DNA of 64,000 bases from Arcticibacterium sp964021845 (GCF_964021845.1 NZ_CAXHZC010000001.1:1054001-1118000), one strand, 5' to 3'. Shown: positions 35,790 to 43,416, counted from the stretch's first letter. Notes: a model not told the origin generated them from the letters alone. Numbers and translations: made by a program.

Positions 35790-35870
35790 TACTCTTCGAT
35801 CTTTTGACCGATACCGGCTGTTCAAAGTCTTCTGACTTTGTACGAGCGTTCTTCGGTCTTCAGGCCGATA
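35790..35870. repeat. REP-like hairpin repeats (three hairpins)
   Basis: Three small hairpins stand in a row: TCGATC/GACCGA (35796-35811, one mismatch), CAAAGTC/GACTTTG (35823-35840) and TCGGTC/GGCCGA (35853-35868). Each closes on a 4-nt pyrimidine-rich loop (TTTT, TTCT, TTCA). The linker GAGCGTTCT between the last two reappears at 36605-36655. This looks like a bipartite REP element plus a half copy. Confidence 0.6.
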
Positions 35871-36005
35871 TCAGTAAAATGACCTCAACATCATTTGAAT
35901 ACTTTAAAAAGGTCTTGCTTCTTAATTTTTCATGTCTTAAGACAGAGGTATTTTCCTTGAAATCTTTACTCAATTAATTGAAAACAAGACTTAGCATAAA
36001 AAAAC

Positions 36006-36013
36006 TATATTTG
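36006..36013 (+). promoter_or_regulatory. candidate TA-module -7 box TATATTTG
   Basis: A TAnnTTTG match 19 nt before the antitoxin ATG at 36033. TTG at 35978-35980 is 25 nt upstream. Confidence 0.5.
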
Positions 36014-36032
36014 TTATACCAAATTTAAGAAA

Positions 36033-36260
36033 ATGAACATAGAAGCTACAAAACTAGAATTAATGCACCTTTTGCTCCAAACCCAAAAAGAAAGCCTTCT
36101 TGAAAAGCTTAAATCAGTTTTTGAAGAAGAACAAACGGACTGGTGGTCTGAAATGTCTAAAGAGGAACAAGATGAGATTAAGATAGGCTTGAATCAAGCA
36201 GATAATGGAGAATTAGCCTCTAACGAAACAGTAATGAACCGTTTTCAAAAATGGCATTAA
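36033..36260 (+). CDS. type II antitoxin-like protein
   Basis: 75 aa, mostly helical, with a C-terminal DWWSEMSKEEQDEIKIGLNQADNGELASNETVMNRFQKWH. This tail is typical of Bacteroidota antitoxins paired with RelE/ParE toxins. It overlaps the downstream toxin frame by 10 nt. A relative with the same tail is found alone at 38399-38584. It would neutralise the toxin and repress its own promoter. As the toxin is truncated, the module is probably inactive. Confidence 0.75.
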   Translation: MNIEATKLELMHLLLQTQKESLLEKLKSVFEEEQTDWWSEMSKEEQDEIKIGLNQADNGELASNETVMNRFQKWH

Positions 36261-36502
36261 ACATTGTTTGGACTCCACAAGCAGAGGCTGGTTTAGAAAA
36301 GGTTATTGATTATTTAGAAAAAGAATGGACGATTGCTGAAATTCTGAATTTAGAGCAGAACCTACAGAACTTTTTAAATAGAATAAGCAAATACCCCAAA
36401 ATATGTCCTGCTACTGGGGAGTTTAAGAATGTTCATAAAGGTCTTGTAGATAAAAACAACTACATAATTTATCGAATTCAGTCTGCTCTCCTAAGCTTGT
36501 AG
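36251..36502 (+). pseudogene. RelE/ParE-family toxin, C-terminally truncated by a repeat
   Basis: 83 aa, start ALNIVWTPQAEAGLEKVIDYLEKEW, with GEFKNVHKGLVDKNNYIIYRI. The family runs on for another 15-20 residues (usually ending in a FDTRQNP-like strand). Here the frame runs into repeat R1 at 36483, and the last residues (SALLSL) are read from its first hairpin. The catalytic C-terminal strand is therefore lost. It is most likely a broken toxin gene. Confidence 0.7.
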
Positions 36503-36567
36503 CTTAGGTTAGGCGTTATATAGCCTCTGGCTTGACACTATAAAATTATATTTGTGAGTTTTTTAGA
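36483..36567. repeat. direct repeat R1 with two hairpins
   Basis: About 85 bp, nearly identical to R2 at 38240-38327 for the first ~50 bp. It contains CCTAAGCT-TGT-AGCTTAGG (36490-36508) and AGCC-TCT-GGCT (36522-36532), separated by TTAGGCGTTATA. R1 and R2 are direct repeats that flank the outer-membrane gene at 36969-38228. A -7-like TATATTTG at its right end may be a promoter. Confidence 0.75.
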
Positions 36568-36604
36568 TAAACGCTTGCACTAAAATATTTACTCATTCCA
36601 TCGA

Positions 36605-36655
36605 GGGAAGTCTTCATAACTTCATATGAGTGTTCTTCCGTCTTCTAACCCATAT
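36605..36655. repeat. REP-like repeat, diverged copy
   Basis: It aligns with 35820-35870: GAAGTCTTCATAACTTC corresponds to CAAAGTCTTCTGACTTTG, then GAGTGTTCTTC to GAGCGTTCTTC and ACCCATAT to GCCGATAT. The second hairpin has decayed. Confidence 0.5.
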
Positions 36656-36791
36656 TTGTAAATTATTCTTCTGGGTTTAAAATTAACAATGAGCGGTTTG
36701 AAGACGCACATACATTACATCTATCCGCAGATTTTTACACCCATATTTCCCCATATATTAAGACATTGATTTGCAACAAATTTGCCCGTAA

Positions 36792-36869
36792 ATGGCAAAA
36801 GTAAATGCAGTTTTGGATAATTATAAGGTACAGTATTCATATATACAGCCGTGGTCACAAAACATTTGA
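36792..36869 (+). pseudogene. possible 5' remnant of an integrase gene
   Basis: Only 25 codons, starting MAKVNAVLDNYKVQ, which looks like the arm-binding start of Bacteroidota tyrosine integrases (MAxVNxxLD). The frame then stops. The rest of 36503-36968 (466 nt) holds R1, the REP copy and no other coding sign. This is a weak call from a short match. Confidence 0.3.
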
Positions 36870-36968
36870 GAGTTACTAAAAACCAACTAGATTAGTCTGG
36901 ATTTAAAATTTGATTCTGCACTTTTTGATTGAGTAAGGGGTGTACGCCATAAAACTAAATTTTCACAT

Positions 36969-38228
36969 ATGAGTAAGGTTGAAAGATTAAAAAAAATGGG
37001 ATTATTGACAATTGGAATTTTAGCTTTTCAATTAGCATATTCTCAGAATAATTATATCTCTGGCTATGTGGTTAAAAATAAAACTGACACATTATACGGG
37101 TTTGTGAACTATAGAAATTGGAAAAATAACCCTGACAATATTAAGTTTAAAGCCAATATGGATGATAAGCCAATTTCCTTTAAACCCACTGATATAACTG
37201 AATTTCAAGTGGAAGGAGAAATTTACGTGAGTGGAATCATTCACATTGAAGTTTCTCCTTTACAAACGAACGATTTAAAAGAAGAGTCGGAAATAAATAT
37301 AAGAGTGGATACAGCATTCCTTCAAACGCTATATCAAGGTGAAAAAAGTTTATATTTTTATAAAAACTCCAAGAGTAAAGAGAATTTTTATATCAAGCAG
37401 GATTCAGCATTTAGCCTATTAGAATATAAAAGGTATCTAAGACAGCAAGATGGTAAACGAGTAATATCGGAAAATAAAAATTATTTAGGCCAATTGGCAT
37501 TCTACCTGAATGATTGTAAAACTATAAATCGCAAAATTGAAAAAACTTCTTACAATCAAAAGGACTTGTTAGAACTTTTCCAGTATTATTATAAATGTTC
37601 ATCATCAGCTATTTCTTTTCAAAAAGAATTTGAAAAGTCTCATATGGAAATTGGTGTTTTAGCAGGTTTATCATCCACTTCCTTATCATTTAGTAGTTAT
37701 AATTTCGACTATCTTGTTAAAACAAAATTTAATTCATCTGTTAATTTTTCATCTGGCGTATTTTTCGATTTAGTATTACCAAGAAATCAGGGTAAATGGT
37801 CAATAAATAACGAAATTTTATTCTCAACATATAAGGTTAAAACTAATTATGAAAAGAGTGGCTACTATTCAGTAATAAACTCACAAATTGGTTATTCATA
37901 CCTGAAAATCAACAATTTGCTTCGATTTAAATATCCGATTGGTCATTTATTTATATTTTTAAATGGTGGAATATCAAATGGATTGTCTATTAGTGAAACC
38001 AACAATAGAATTGAAGAATCAAGTCTTGAGCCAACTAAAATCCTCCTTGAGGATAGAGTGCTATATGAAACGCGAAAGCTTGAACAAGGTTTAATAGTGG
38101 GAACTGGTATCAAGTATAATCGACTTTCTTTTGAGGTAAGATATGAAAACGGAAATGGGATGTCGAAATATCGTTCTTTAAAATCTTCAACAAAAAGATA
38201 CTTTCTTTTGCTAGGTTATAGATTTTAA
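36969..38228 (+). CDS. outer-membrane beta-barrel-type protein of unknown function
   Basis: 419 aa with a signal peptide (LKKMGLLTIGILAFQLAYSQ). The first half (GYVVKNKTDTLYGFVNYRNWKNNPDNIKF) is a recurrent Cytophagales domain of unknown function. From about residue 215 alternating beta strands form a barrel (MEIGVLAGLSSTSLSFSSYNF) and the protein ends in a C-terminal Phe (LLGYRF), as expected for outer-membrane insertion. It is flanked by the direct repeats R1 and R2, so it may have arrived as a unit. Confidence 0.75.
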   Translation: MSKVERLKKMGLLTIGILAFQLAYSQNNYISGYVVKNKTDTLYGFVNYRNWKNNPDNIKFKANMDDKPISFKPTDITEFQVEGEIYVSGIIHIEVSPLQTNDLKEESEINIRVDTAFLQTLYQGEKSLYFYKNSKSKENFYIKQDSAFSLLEYKRYLRQQDGKRVISENKNYLGQLAFYLNDCKTINRKIEKTSYNQKDLLELFQYYYKCSSSAISFQKEFEKSHMEIGVLAGLSSTSLSFSSYNFDYLVKTKFNSSVNFSSGVFFDLVLPRNQGKWSINNEILFSTYKVKTNYEKSGYYSVINSQIGYSYLKINNLLRFKYPIGHLFIFLNGGISNGLSISETNNRIEESSLEPTKILLEDRVLYETRKLEQGLIVGTGIKYNRLSFEVRYENGNGMSKYRSLKSSTKRYFLLLGYRF

Positions 38229-38239
38229 AATTTGCTCTT

Positions 38240-38327
38240 CTGCTCTCCTAAGCTTGTAGCTTAGGTTAGGCGTTATAAAGCCTCTGGCTTGACATTAGAG
38301 GAATTAATATTTGTGAGTTTTTGATGA
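38240..38327. repeat. direct repeat R2 with two hairpins
   Basis: Second copy of R1. It has the same CCTAAGCT-TGT-AGCTTAGG hairpin and AAGCC-TCT-GGCTT, then diverges after GGCTTGACA. It starts 11 nt after the stop of the outer-membrane gene. A REP-like remnant (CAAAGTCTTCCTTGCTTT, 38339-38356) follows. Confidence 0.75.
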
Positions 38328-38398
38328 ACCTCGCTGGGCAAAGTCTTCCTTGCTTTATAAGAGTCTATATCAGTCTAAAAATTACATCACAAATACCT

Positions 38399-38584
38399 AT
38401 GAATTCTAAAAGAACAAAACCTGATTTAGTTAATTCAGTTCACCAAAAGAAACACCAAGACTGGTGGACTAATTTATCCATTGATGAGAAAGAAGAAATC
38501 AAAATTGGTTTAACCCAGGCAGACAAAGGAAATGTCCTTTCAAACAAAACCGTAATGAAGCGTTTCCATAAATGGCATTCTTAA
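38399..38584 (+). CDS. orphan antitoxin-like protein
   Basis: 61 aa from the ATG at 38399. The C-terminal part QDWWTNLSIDEKEEIKIGLTQADKGNVLS and VMKRFHKWHS match the antitoxin tail at 36033-36260. The N-terminal half is short and unlike it. No toxin frame follows. It is either the solitary half of a second TA module or the remains of a duplication broken by the R1-OMP-R2 segment. Confidence 0.6.
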   Translation: MNSKRTKPDLVNSVHQKKHQDWWTNLSIDEKEEIKIGLTQADKGNVLSNKTVMKRFHKWHS

Positions 38585-38842
38585 GAACCAAGGATAGGTC
38601 ATAATTTCCCCTTTCATCCCGCAAAATCCGAAATCCCCATCCCTACTTTCGAGCGATTCTATTTTGAAGTTTCGTCCACCTTTTCAGTCATATTTAGCCT
38701 AAGCTTTTCACTGTTGGCTAAACATTTAGTGAGATACTAGCTTGCTTATCTTATGGCATTTACCATAAAATAAAACTCGATAATATAATTTCCTTACGCC
38801 TTTTTCTCTACGTAGTTTAGCAGCTCACAAAATTAAAATACC
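38585..38842. other. 258-nt intergenic region with a degenerate repeated segment
   Basis: The stretch 38633-38700 shares several blocks (AAAATCCGAAAT, CTACTTTC, ATTTTGAAGTTT, ATTTAGC) with 39712-39842, where the segment is longer. No coding frame supports either copy. Confidence 0.4.
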
Positions 38843-39508
38843 ATGAAAAAAATCAAATTTTTCAACTATTCCGTCATAGCATTAATATTCAGTGCAGCAA
38901 TTTTTGCCTGTACAGGAGAAGAGGGACCTATTGGCCCTGCAGGACCCGCTGGCCCCGCAGGTAGTAACGGTGTTGATGGCACTGATGGAACAAACGGGAC
39001 GAATGGTGTAGACGGTACCAACGGCATAGATGGTACCGACGGGAATGCAAATGTCCAAACTTTCAAATTTGTTAATCCAAGCTGGACGGGATCCTATTGG
39101 ATGGACTTAAACACCGAATTTACTGATCAAGAAATAGAAGAGAATGTTATCTTAGGATATATACAGCTAGCAGAAAAATCACAGTATACTATTTCCATTC
39201 CTGGAAGTAATCCGGATTTTAAGTTTATAAATTATTTATTCAACAGTAACGTGGCAACCACAAGACTTAGTGGTACTTACAGAATTCTTTGCTATGAAGA
39301 AGATGGTGGAATACTAGCCAATGCAGATTTACCTGAAATAAGCATGGCGAAATTAGTTGTAATAGAAGGTACAGGTGTAACCACCAAAGATGGCAATGGC
39401 AGGTTTGCAAGCCGAAAAGAGGCAGTTCTTCAGGAGTTAAGAGCAGCCAATGTTGACATTAGTAATTACAATGAAGTCTGTAACTATTATGGCATCGCAG
39501 CCTATTAA
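38843..39508 (+). CDS. collagen-like repeat lipoprotein
   Basis: 221 aa. Lipobox IFAC gives a lipid-anchored Cys near residue 23. It is followed by ~14 Gly-x-y triplets: GPIGPAGPAGPAG and then GTDGTNGTNGVDG-type repeats (about residues 29-68). The C-terminal ~150 residues are a folded domain (FVNPSWTGSYWMDLNTEF) of unknown function. This Bacteroidota layout is a surface lipoprotein. The repeat may vary in length. Ends at a strong terminator. Confidence 0.85.
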   Translation: MKKIKFFNYSVIALIFSAAIFACTGEEGPIGPAGPAGPAGSNGVDGTDGTNGTNGVDGTNGIDGTDGNANVQTFKFVNPSWTGSYWMDLNTEFTDQEIEENVILGYIQLAEKSQYTISIPGSNPDFKFINYLFNSNVATTRLSGTYRILCYEEDGGILANADLPEISMAKLVVIEGTGVTTKDGNGRFASRKEAVLQELRAANVDISNYNEVCNYYGIAAY

Positions 39509-39532
39509 GAAGTCTTAATATAGTGTTATAAA

Positions 39533-39568
39533 AAAGAGGCTGTCTCAAAAGTACGAGGCAGCCTCTTT
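39533..39568 (+). terminator. rho-independent terminator
   Basis: A 14-bp stem (AAAGAGGCTGTCTC / GAGGCAGCCTCTTT, one T-G wobble) with an 8-nt loop, followed by T. It lies 24 nt past the collagen-like gene. Confidence 0.88.
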
Positions 39569-39571
39569 TTC

Positions 39572-40116
39572 TTTGAACCTCACATCTGAGAATGTCTTAG
39601 ATTGCTCAATTCTTAGAGCCTAATTTTACCGCTGTGTAAATGCTTACAAGTTTGTGGGCGAGCTCTTTAGGATATTTGACCACAGAACTTTTCAATTTAG
39701 TCCTTCTTGAAAGCCCAAAATCCGAAATAATCCCCTCTACTTTCATCCAATGAATTTTGAAGTTTAGCTTCTTTAAAGTCGCAAAGAATCTGCTTAATGA
39801 AGCTGCCTTTATAATCTTAGGTCTTTCTGTCAATATTTAGCTTCTGGAGCTTTCTTTTAATTTGCCTAAAGGTGTTTACCCCACAAGCACCATGAGGCGA
39901 CCACCTGAGCCAAGTAATCTATTTTTCAATTTTACGCTGCCAAGAATAGCTCAAAAACCCCAATAAGGATAGTCCATTTGATTCTCTAAACCATAGGACG
40001 GCATCTTGCGTACTTTGAAAGTATTCTGAGAATTAAAGATTCTCTTTGGTTATTATTTGACTGATGGGGTCCAGACTAATTTAATTTAAGCATTCCATAT
40101 AATATTTATAAGCGTC
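39572..40116. other. 545-nt region without a supported gene
   Basis: It holds the longer copy (39712-39842) of the degenerate segment also present at 38633-38700. A 75-codon minus-strand frame (39606-39833) covers it but has no recognisable domain, and its sister copy is interrupted. I treat it as a relic, not a gene. Confidence 0.4.
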
Positions 40117-41178
40117 ATGAAGAAACATCGTAAAAGGAAAGCCTTACTGGTAGTAGCTGCTCTATTAATCATTTTCCGATTATTCCTACCTACCCTAGTT
40201 AAAAACTACCTAAATAATGTGCTGGTAGAGCTTCCAGGTTATACTGGAGCGGTTAAAGAGGTTGACATTGCCCTTATAAGAGGTGCCTATGTTATTAAAG
40301 GTTTGCACCTTTCGGTGGTAGATGCGGGTACAGAAATTCCTTTCATTAATTTGCCAGAGGCAGACATTTCCGTGGAATGGAAGTCTTTATTTAAAGGCCG
40401 TATTGTAAGTGAAATAATATTGAATAAGCCTGAGATAATCTATGTCATGGAAGACCAAGAGGAAACTGCAGAGACAGAAGAAGAAGATTGGACAAAGGCT
40501 CTGACAGACATTGTTCCTTTAGACATTAATCATTTTGAAATACATGATGGCCGTTTAAGTCTACTTATGGTATCTTCAAAACCTAAGGTTGACTTAGCAA
40601 TGGAAAATTTAGAGCTTTCAGCAGACAATCTAAGCAACGTAATCTCCTCCGAACGAACTTTACCCAGCCCCTTTAATATGACCGCCAAAACGTTTGGTAA
40701 TGGTACTTTTGCTATTAATGGCGGAATTAATCTTCTTAAAGAAATTCCGGATATGGATATCAGTTTCGAACTGGAAAACGCTAATGTTACCGCACTCAAT
40801 GATTTAACCACTTACTACGGTAAAGTTGATTTTGAGTCTGGTGTCTTTAACCTTTACGGAGAAATGGCCATTGCAGATAGTTACCTCAAAGGCTATCTAA
40901 AACCATTCTTAAAAGACTCAAAACTAATAGGTTCAGAAGATAATTTTTTAGAGACCGTGTGGGAAGGTTTCATTGGTTTCTTCAAGTTTACTTTTAAGAA
41001 TCAAAAAACAGACACAGTGGCCATGAAAGTACCCTTTGAGGGAGACTTGTCTGACGTGGAAACGGCTATTTGGCCTACCGTGGGAAGTATAATCAAAAAC
41101 GCCTGGATAGAAGCTTTTAATAACAATGTGGACAATACTATAGAATTTAAAGACGCATTTCAAGACAAGGAAAACTAA
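40117..41178 (+). CDS. DUF748/AsmA-like envelope protein
   Basis: 353 aa. A basic start (MKKHRKRKALLVVAALLIIFRLFLP) forms one N-terminal membrane anchor. The rest is a long beta-rich domain of the DUF748/AsmA type: LPGYTGAVKEVDIALIRGAY, then IPFINLPEADISVEWKSLFKGRIVSEIILNKPEI. A second repeat is seen near residue 200 (MDISFELENANVTALNDL). Such proteins span or line the periplasm and are tied to lipid transport or outer-membrane upkeep. Monocistronic. Confidence 0.8.
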   Translation: MKKHRKRKALLVVAALLIIFRLFLPTLVKNYLNNVLVELPGYTGAVKEVDIALIRGAYVIKGLHLSVVDAGTEIPFINLPEADISVEWKSLFKGRIVSEIILNKPEIIYVMEDQEETAETEEEDWTKALTDIVPLDINHFEIHDGRLSLLMVSSKPKVDLAMENLELSADNLSNVISSERTLPSPFNMTAKTFGNGTFAINGGINLLKEIPDMDISFELENANVTALNDLTTYYGKVDFESGVFNLYGEMAIADSYLKGYLKPFLKDSKLIGSEDNFLETVWEGFIGFFKFTFKNQKTDTVAMKVPFEGDLSDVETAIWPTVGSIIKNAWIEAFNNNVDNTIEFKDAFQDKEN

Positions 41179-41371
41179 GGCTAATTAATTAACTTCAAAG
41201 TGAGAGGGTTTTCTGAGTTCTTAAGAATGTTCTTCGGTACTTTCCTAGATGCTTTAATGAGAGAGCTTTCCCCTTAGCATATTTAAATGCCATTTTTAAC
41301 AAAACAGAACGTAAGATATTATTCTTCAGAATTTCAATTTTATTCAATCTTGGATTCGTAGAACTGGTTAA
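41179..41371. other. intergenic region with a REP remnant
   Basis: AATGTTCTTCGGTACTTTCC at 41226-41245 resembles the REP linker GAGCGTTCTTCGGTC. The sequence before the integrase remnant has lost any frame; a TAA at 41369 closes it. Confidence 0.35.
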
Positions 41372-41536
41372 ATAGGATACCCACTGAGACATAGCTTCGC
41401 TACCCACCTTTTGCAAGAAGGCGTAAACCTTAGAATTATTCAAAGTATGCTAGGGCATAGTAGTAGTAAAACAACGGAAGTTTATACCCATGTTTTGGCG
41501 GTAAACAGTGAAGAGCCCTTTAGACTTTATGGATAA
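41372..41536 (+). pseudogene. tyrosine recombinase/integrase, C-terminal fragment
   Basis: A 54-codon open frame after a stop at 41369. It reads LRHSFATHLLQEGVNLRII, then MLGHSSSKTTEVYTHV, the box II Arg-His-x-x-His, LGH and Tyr motifs of a tyrosine recombinase, followed by a TAA at 41534. Arg, two His and the Tyr are intact, but the N-terminal ~80% is gone. The motif style matches integron-type and XerD-like integrases of Bacteroidota. It lies immediately left of the cassette-like genes. Confidence 0.85.
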
Positions 41537-41662
41537 TTTCGATATTTTTGATAAAATGTAGTACTAATTAGAACTTGAAGAAGTCCAGACAATAACGATA
41601 TAGACGCACCTCAAGGCAAAAAGTAGATCTACACTAATGTTGGCACCCATTAAAAACAGACA

Positions 41663-42238
41663 GTGAAAGATACAATTGAACGCATTCAAGATTGGTACAA
41701 GCTCAATTGTAATGGAGATTGGGAACACAGTTATGGATATTCAATTGCAACTCTGGACAATCCAGGTTGGACAATTAGAATTGACTTAGCGGAAACGTGC
41801 CTTGACAAACTTGTCTTTAAGAGCGAATTTCAAAATCCAGCGTACGAACACGATTGGTTTATTATTAAAACCGACAAAGAAACTTTAGACATTTCTTGCG
41901 GACCTGAAAACTTAAATCAAGTTTTTGAAATCTTTCTTGATGAAATAATTCCAAACCATTCTGATAAGGATTTCCACTATGACATTTATCTTCCATTAAA
42001 AGGACATAGCACTGAAATATGGACGCCAGCTAAGGCGACAATTGTAAATGAAGAAACCCTCAGACTGATTGAAATTCCAAAAGTTGAGTATAAGAACATT
42101 AAAGTCAAAGACTTTATCAAAATTGATTTCAACCAATCTGATTTAGAGAAATTTGATTTGAATTATAAAATCGGAGACGAATTGAAGGTTAGACTTCAAG
42201 ACCTTGAAAACGACTTGATTTTAACAACCAAAAAATAA
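41663..42238 (+). CDS. Imm53-like immunity protein
   Basis: 191 aa starting at GTG (VKDTIERIQDWYKLNCNGD). The motif NGDWEHSYGYSIATLDNPGW and the DLAETCLDKL stretch fit the immunity 53 family linked to polymorphic toxins. The rest is an extra C-terminal ~85 residues (DIYLPLKGHSTEIWTP). Cytosolic. No toxin lies nearby. The gene sits between integration-like boundaries (GTTGGCACCCATT at 41639 and a hairpin at 42247-42311). Confidence 0.7.
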   Translation: MKDTIERIQDWYKLNCNGDWEHSYGYSIATLDNPGWTIRIDLAETCLDKLVFKSEFQNPAYEHDWFIIKTDKETLDISCGPENLNQVFEIFLDEIIPNHSDKDFHYDIYLPLKGHSTEIWTPAKATIVNEETLRLIEIPKVEYKNIKVKDFIKIDFNQSDLEKFDLNYKIGDELKVRLQDLENDLILTTKK

Positions 42239-42246
42239 AAAACCGG

Positions 42247-42311
42247 TGCCAACAATCGCTATAAAAACATGCTCTTCGGGACACCTTTCATAGCGGAAAC
42301 GTTGTGTGGCA
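42247..42311. repeat. attC-like imperfect hairpin
   Basis: TGCCAAC and CGCTAT on the left pair with ATAGCG, then AAC-GTT and GTGTGGCA on the right. CGCTAT/ATAGCG (42257-42262 with 42290-42295) is exact. The outer arms carry the AAC...GTT cores of an attC site. The right core GTTGTGT differs from GTTRRRY at one position. Confidence 0.5.
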
Positions 42312-42332
42312 TTAAAAGAACCGAAACCTCGA

Positions 42333-42884
42333 ATGATAATCGAAGCTGAAATAATTAGTCAACCATATTCAGGTGAATACAGCGAAAGAATTTATGACAA
42401 CAAGAGTGCGTGGAATTCTCAAAGTTGGACTTTCATAAAATTCACGACAGGCGACTATTCAGAGTGGTGCGGACAATTTCGTGGATTTCCTAGAAAAGTG
42501 GCCATTTCGACACTTAAAAGTATAGTGTTGGTTTTAACATCAGACTACTTGTATCAACTTGATATAGAATCAGGAGATGTGATAAATCTAGAAGACCAGC
42601 CTCAGTATCATGATTTGACAGTTGCACCAAATGGCGAATTTATTATAGCTGATTATTACAACCTTGAGAAAATAATAAAAGACTTAAAACAAAAGACGCC
42701 CATTGATAGCCCGATTCAAATGGATATGATTGAATTCAAGAAATGGGACGACTCAAAACTTGAGTTTACCTGCGATGAGTTTATGAATTGGGACAGACAT
42801 TTGACGATGACTTATGATAGTAAAACCAATAAAATTGAAATAAAAAACACCACACAACAATTAGGCTCGAATGCAGCGAAGTAA
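42333..42884 (+). CDS. hypothetical protein, cassette-borne
   Basis: 183 aa from the ATG at 42333; an upstream GTG at 42306 lies within the repeat boundary and is not preferred. Soluble, with no clear domain; it has beta-rich propeller-like motifs (LVLTSDYLYQLDIESGDVINL, then LTVAPNGEFIIADYYN). Its last ~10 codons overlap the next attC-like hairpin, so the final NTTQQLGSNAAK is encoded by the repeat. Unknown function. Confidence 0.6.
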   Translation: MIIEAEIISQPYSGEYSERIYDNKSAWNSQSWTFIKFTTGDYSEWCGQFRGFPRKVAISTLKSIVLVLTSDYLYQLDIESGDVINLEDQPQYHDLTVAPNGEFIIADYYNLEKIIKDLKQKTPIDSPIQMDMIEFKKWDDSKLEFTCDEFMNWDRHLTMTYDSKTNKIEIKNTTQQLGSNAAK

Positions 42885-42914
42885 GGCTTCGGTTCATTTG
42901 AGCCTATGTTGAGC
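42852..42914. repeat. attC-like imperfect hairpin and left direct repeat
   Basis: TAGGCTC (42862-42868) pairs with GAGCCTA (42900-42906), and CAACA (42855-42859) with TGTTG (42907-42911). The right core GTTGAGC (42908-42914) fits GTTRRRY exactly. The first ~50 bp are repeated at 47804-47853. Confidence 0.55.
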
Positions 42915-43119
42915 TCAAGCCCCCTCTTAGGGCTATGGGGTTTCAATAAAACTTCTTTGCGATTTGTGGTTTAGGAAGAGCTTGATGTAGCTATAATTTC
43001 AATTATGTTTCTTTGACTTTCGCAGCTATTGATGCTTTTTAGATGACTCCTTTTGGTAAAAATGTAAGCATCAGACAGACCTCTCCCATCTCCTGATTTT
43101 GGAGTTATTTTTCTACTTG

Positions 43120-43275
43120 TTATTTTGTCTCTTCCCATCGCTTTAAATTTGGTTTTAGGCGAACTGGCGGCCCTCTTTCTGGCTCTAATGTCCTTATAAT
43201 CTTCAATGTCTGGCTATGGCATGATGGGCATTCGGCTATCTCAATTAATGATTTTTGGGCTTCAGCTAACAAGCC
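43120..43275 (-). pseudogene. C-terminal remnant of an IS91-like transposase
   Basis: A 51-codon minus-strand fragment. It reads LLAEAQKSLIEIAECPSCHS, then LEPERGPPVRLKPNLKRW and a stop. The CxxC followed ~20 residues later by RGPP is a pattern I associate with the end of IS91-family Y2 transposases. It is preceded by a stop in frame. No inverted repeats are expected or seen. Confidence 0.45.
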
Positions 43276-43401
43276 TCATTCTCCCATTATATTTTACCAT
43301 CCGAAAAAATCGCAGTATTCCTCCATACGTCAGATACTAAGTAACCCAATCCACACACTTTAGCTTGGGATAAGGACGCCCTGTCTTTCACCCTTTGGAT
43401 T

Positions 43402-43416
43402 GTTCCAAATTGGAAC
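43402..43416. promoter_or_regulatory. palindrome GTTCCAAATTGGAAC
   Basis: A 15-bp perfect inverted repeat around a central A, 107 nt upstream of the Crp/Fnr GTG start. It could be an operator, but it differs from the TTTAYCATWTGGTAAA sites. Confidence 0.35.

Noticed and set aside
35790..38356. CRISPR array
   Set aside because: Repeats are few, unequal in spacing and diverged, with hairpins of different arms; no cas gene is in the window.
38960..39050. Minus-strand frame across the Gly-x-y repeats
   Set aside because: A Pro/Ser/Val-rich shadow of the collagen-like repeat, not a gene.
39606..39833. 75-codon minus-strand frame after the collagen-like gene
   Set aside because: The related segment at 38633 is not open, no family is recognised, and it lies in a relic-rich gap.
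41195..41443. 82-codon minus-strand frame opposite the integrase remnant
   Set aside because: It runs antisense to clear recombinase motifs on the plus strand and shows no domain of its own.
42306..42332. GTG start at 42306 for the second cassette protein
   Set aside because: That GTG lies within the repeated boundary GTTGTGTGGCAT, so the ATG at 42333 is preferred.
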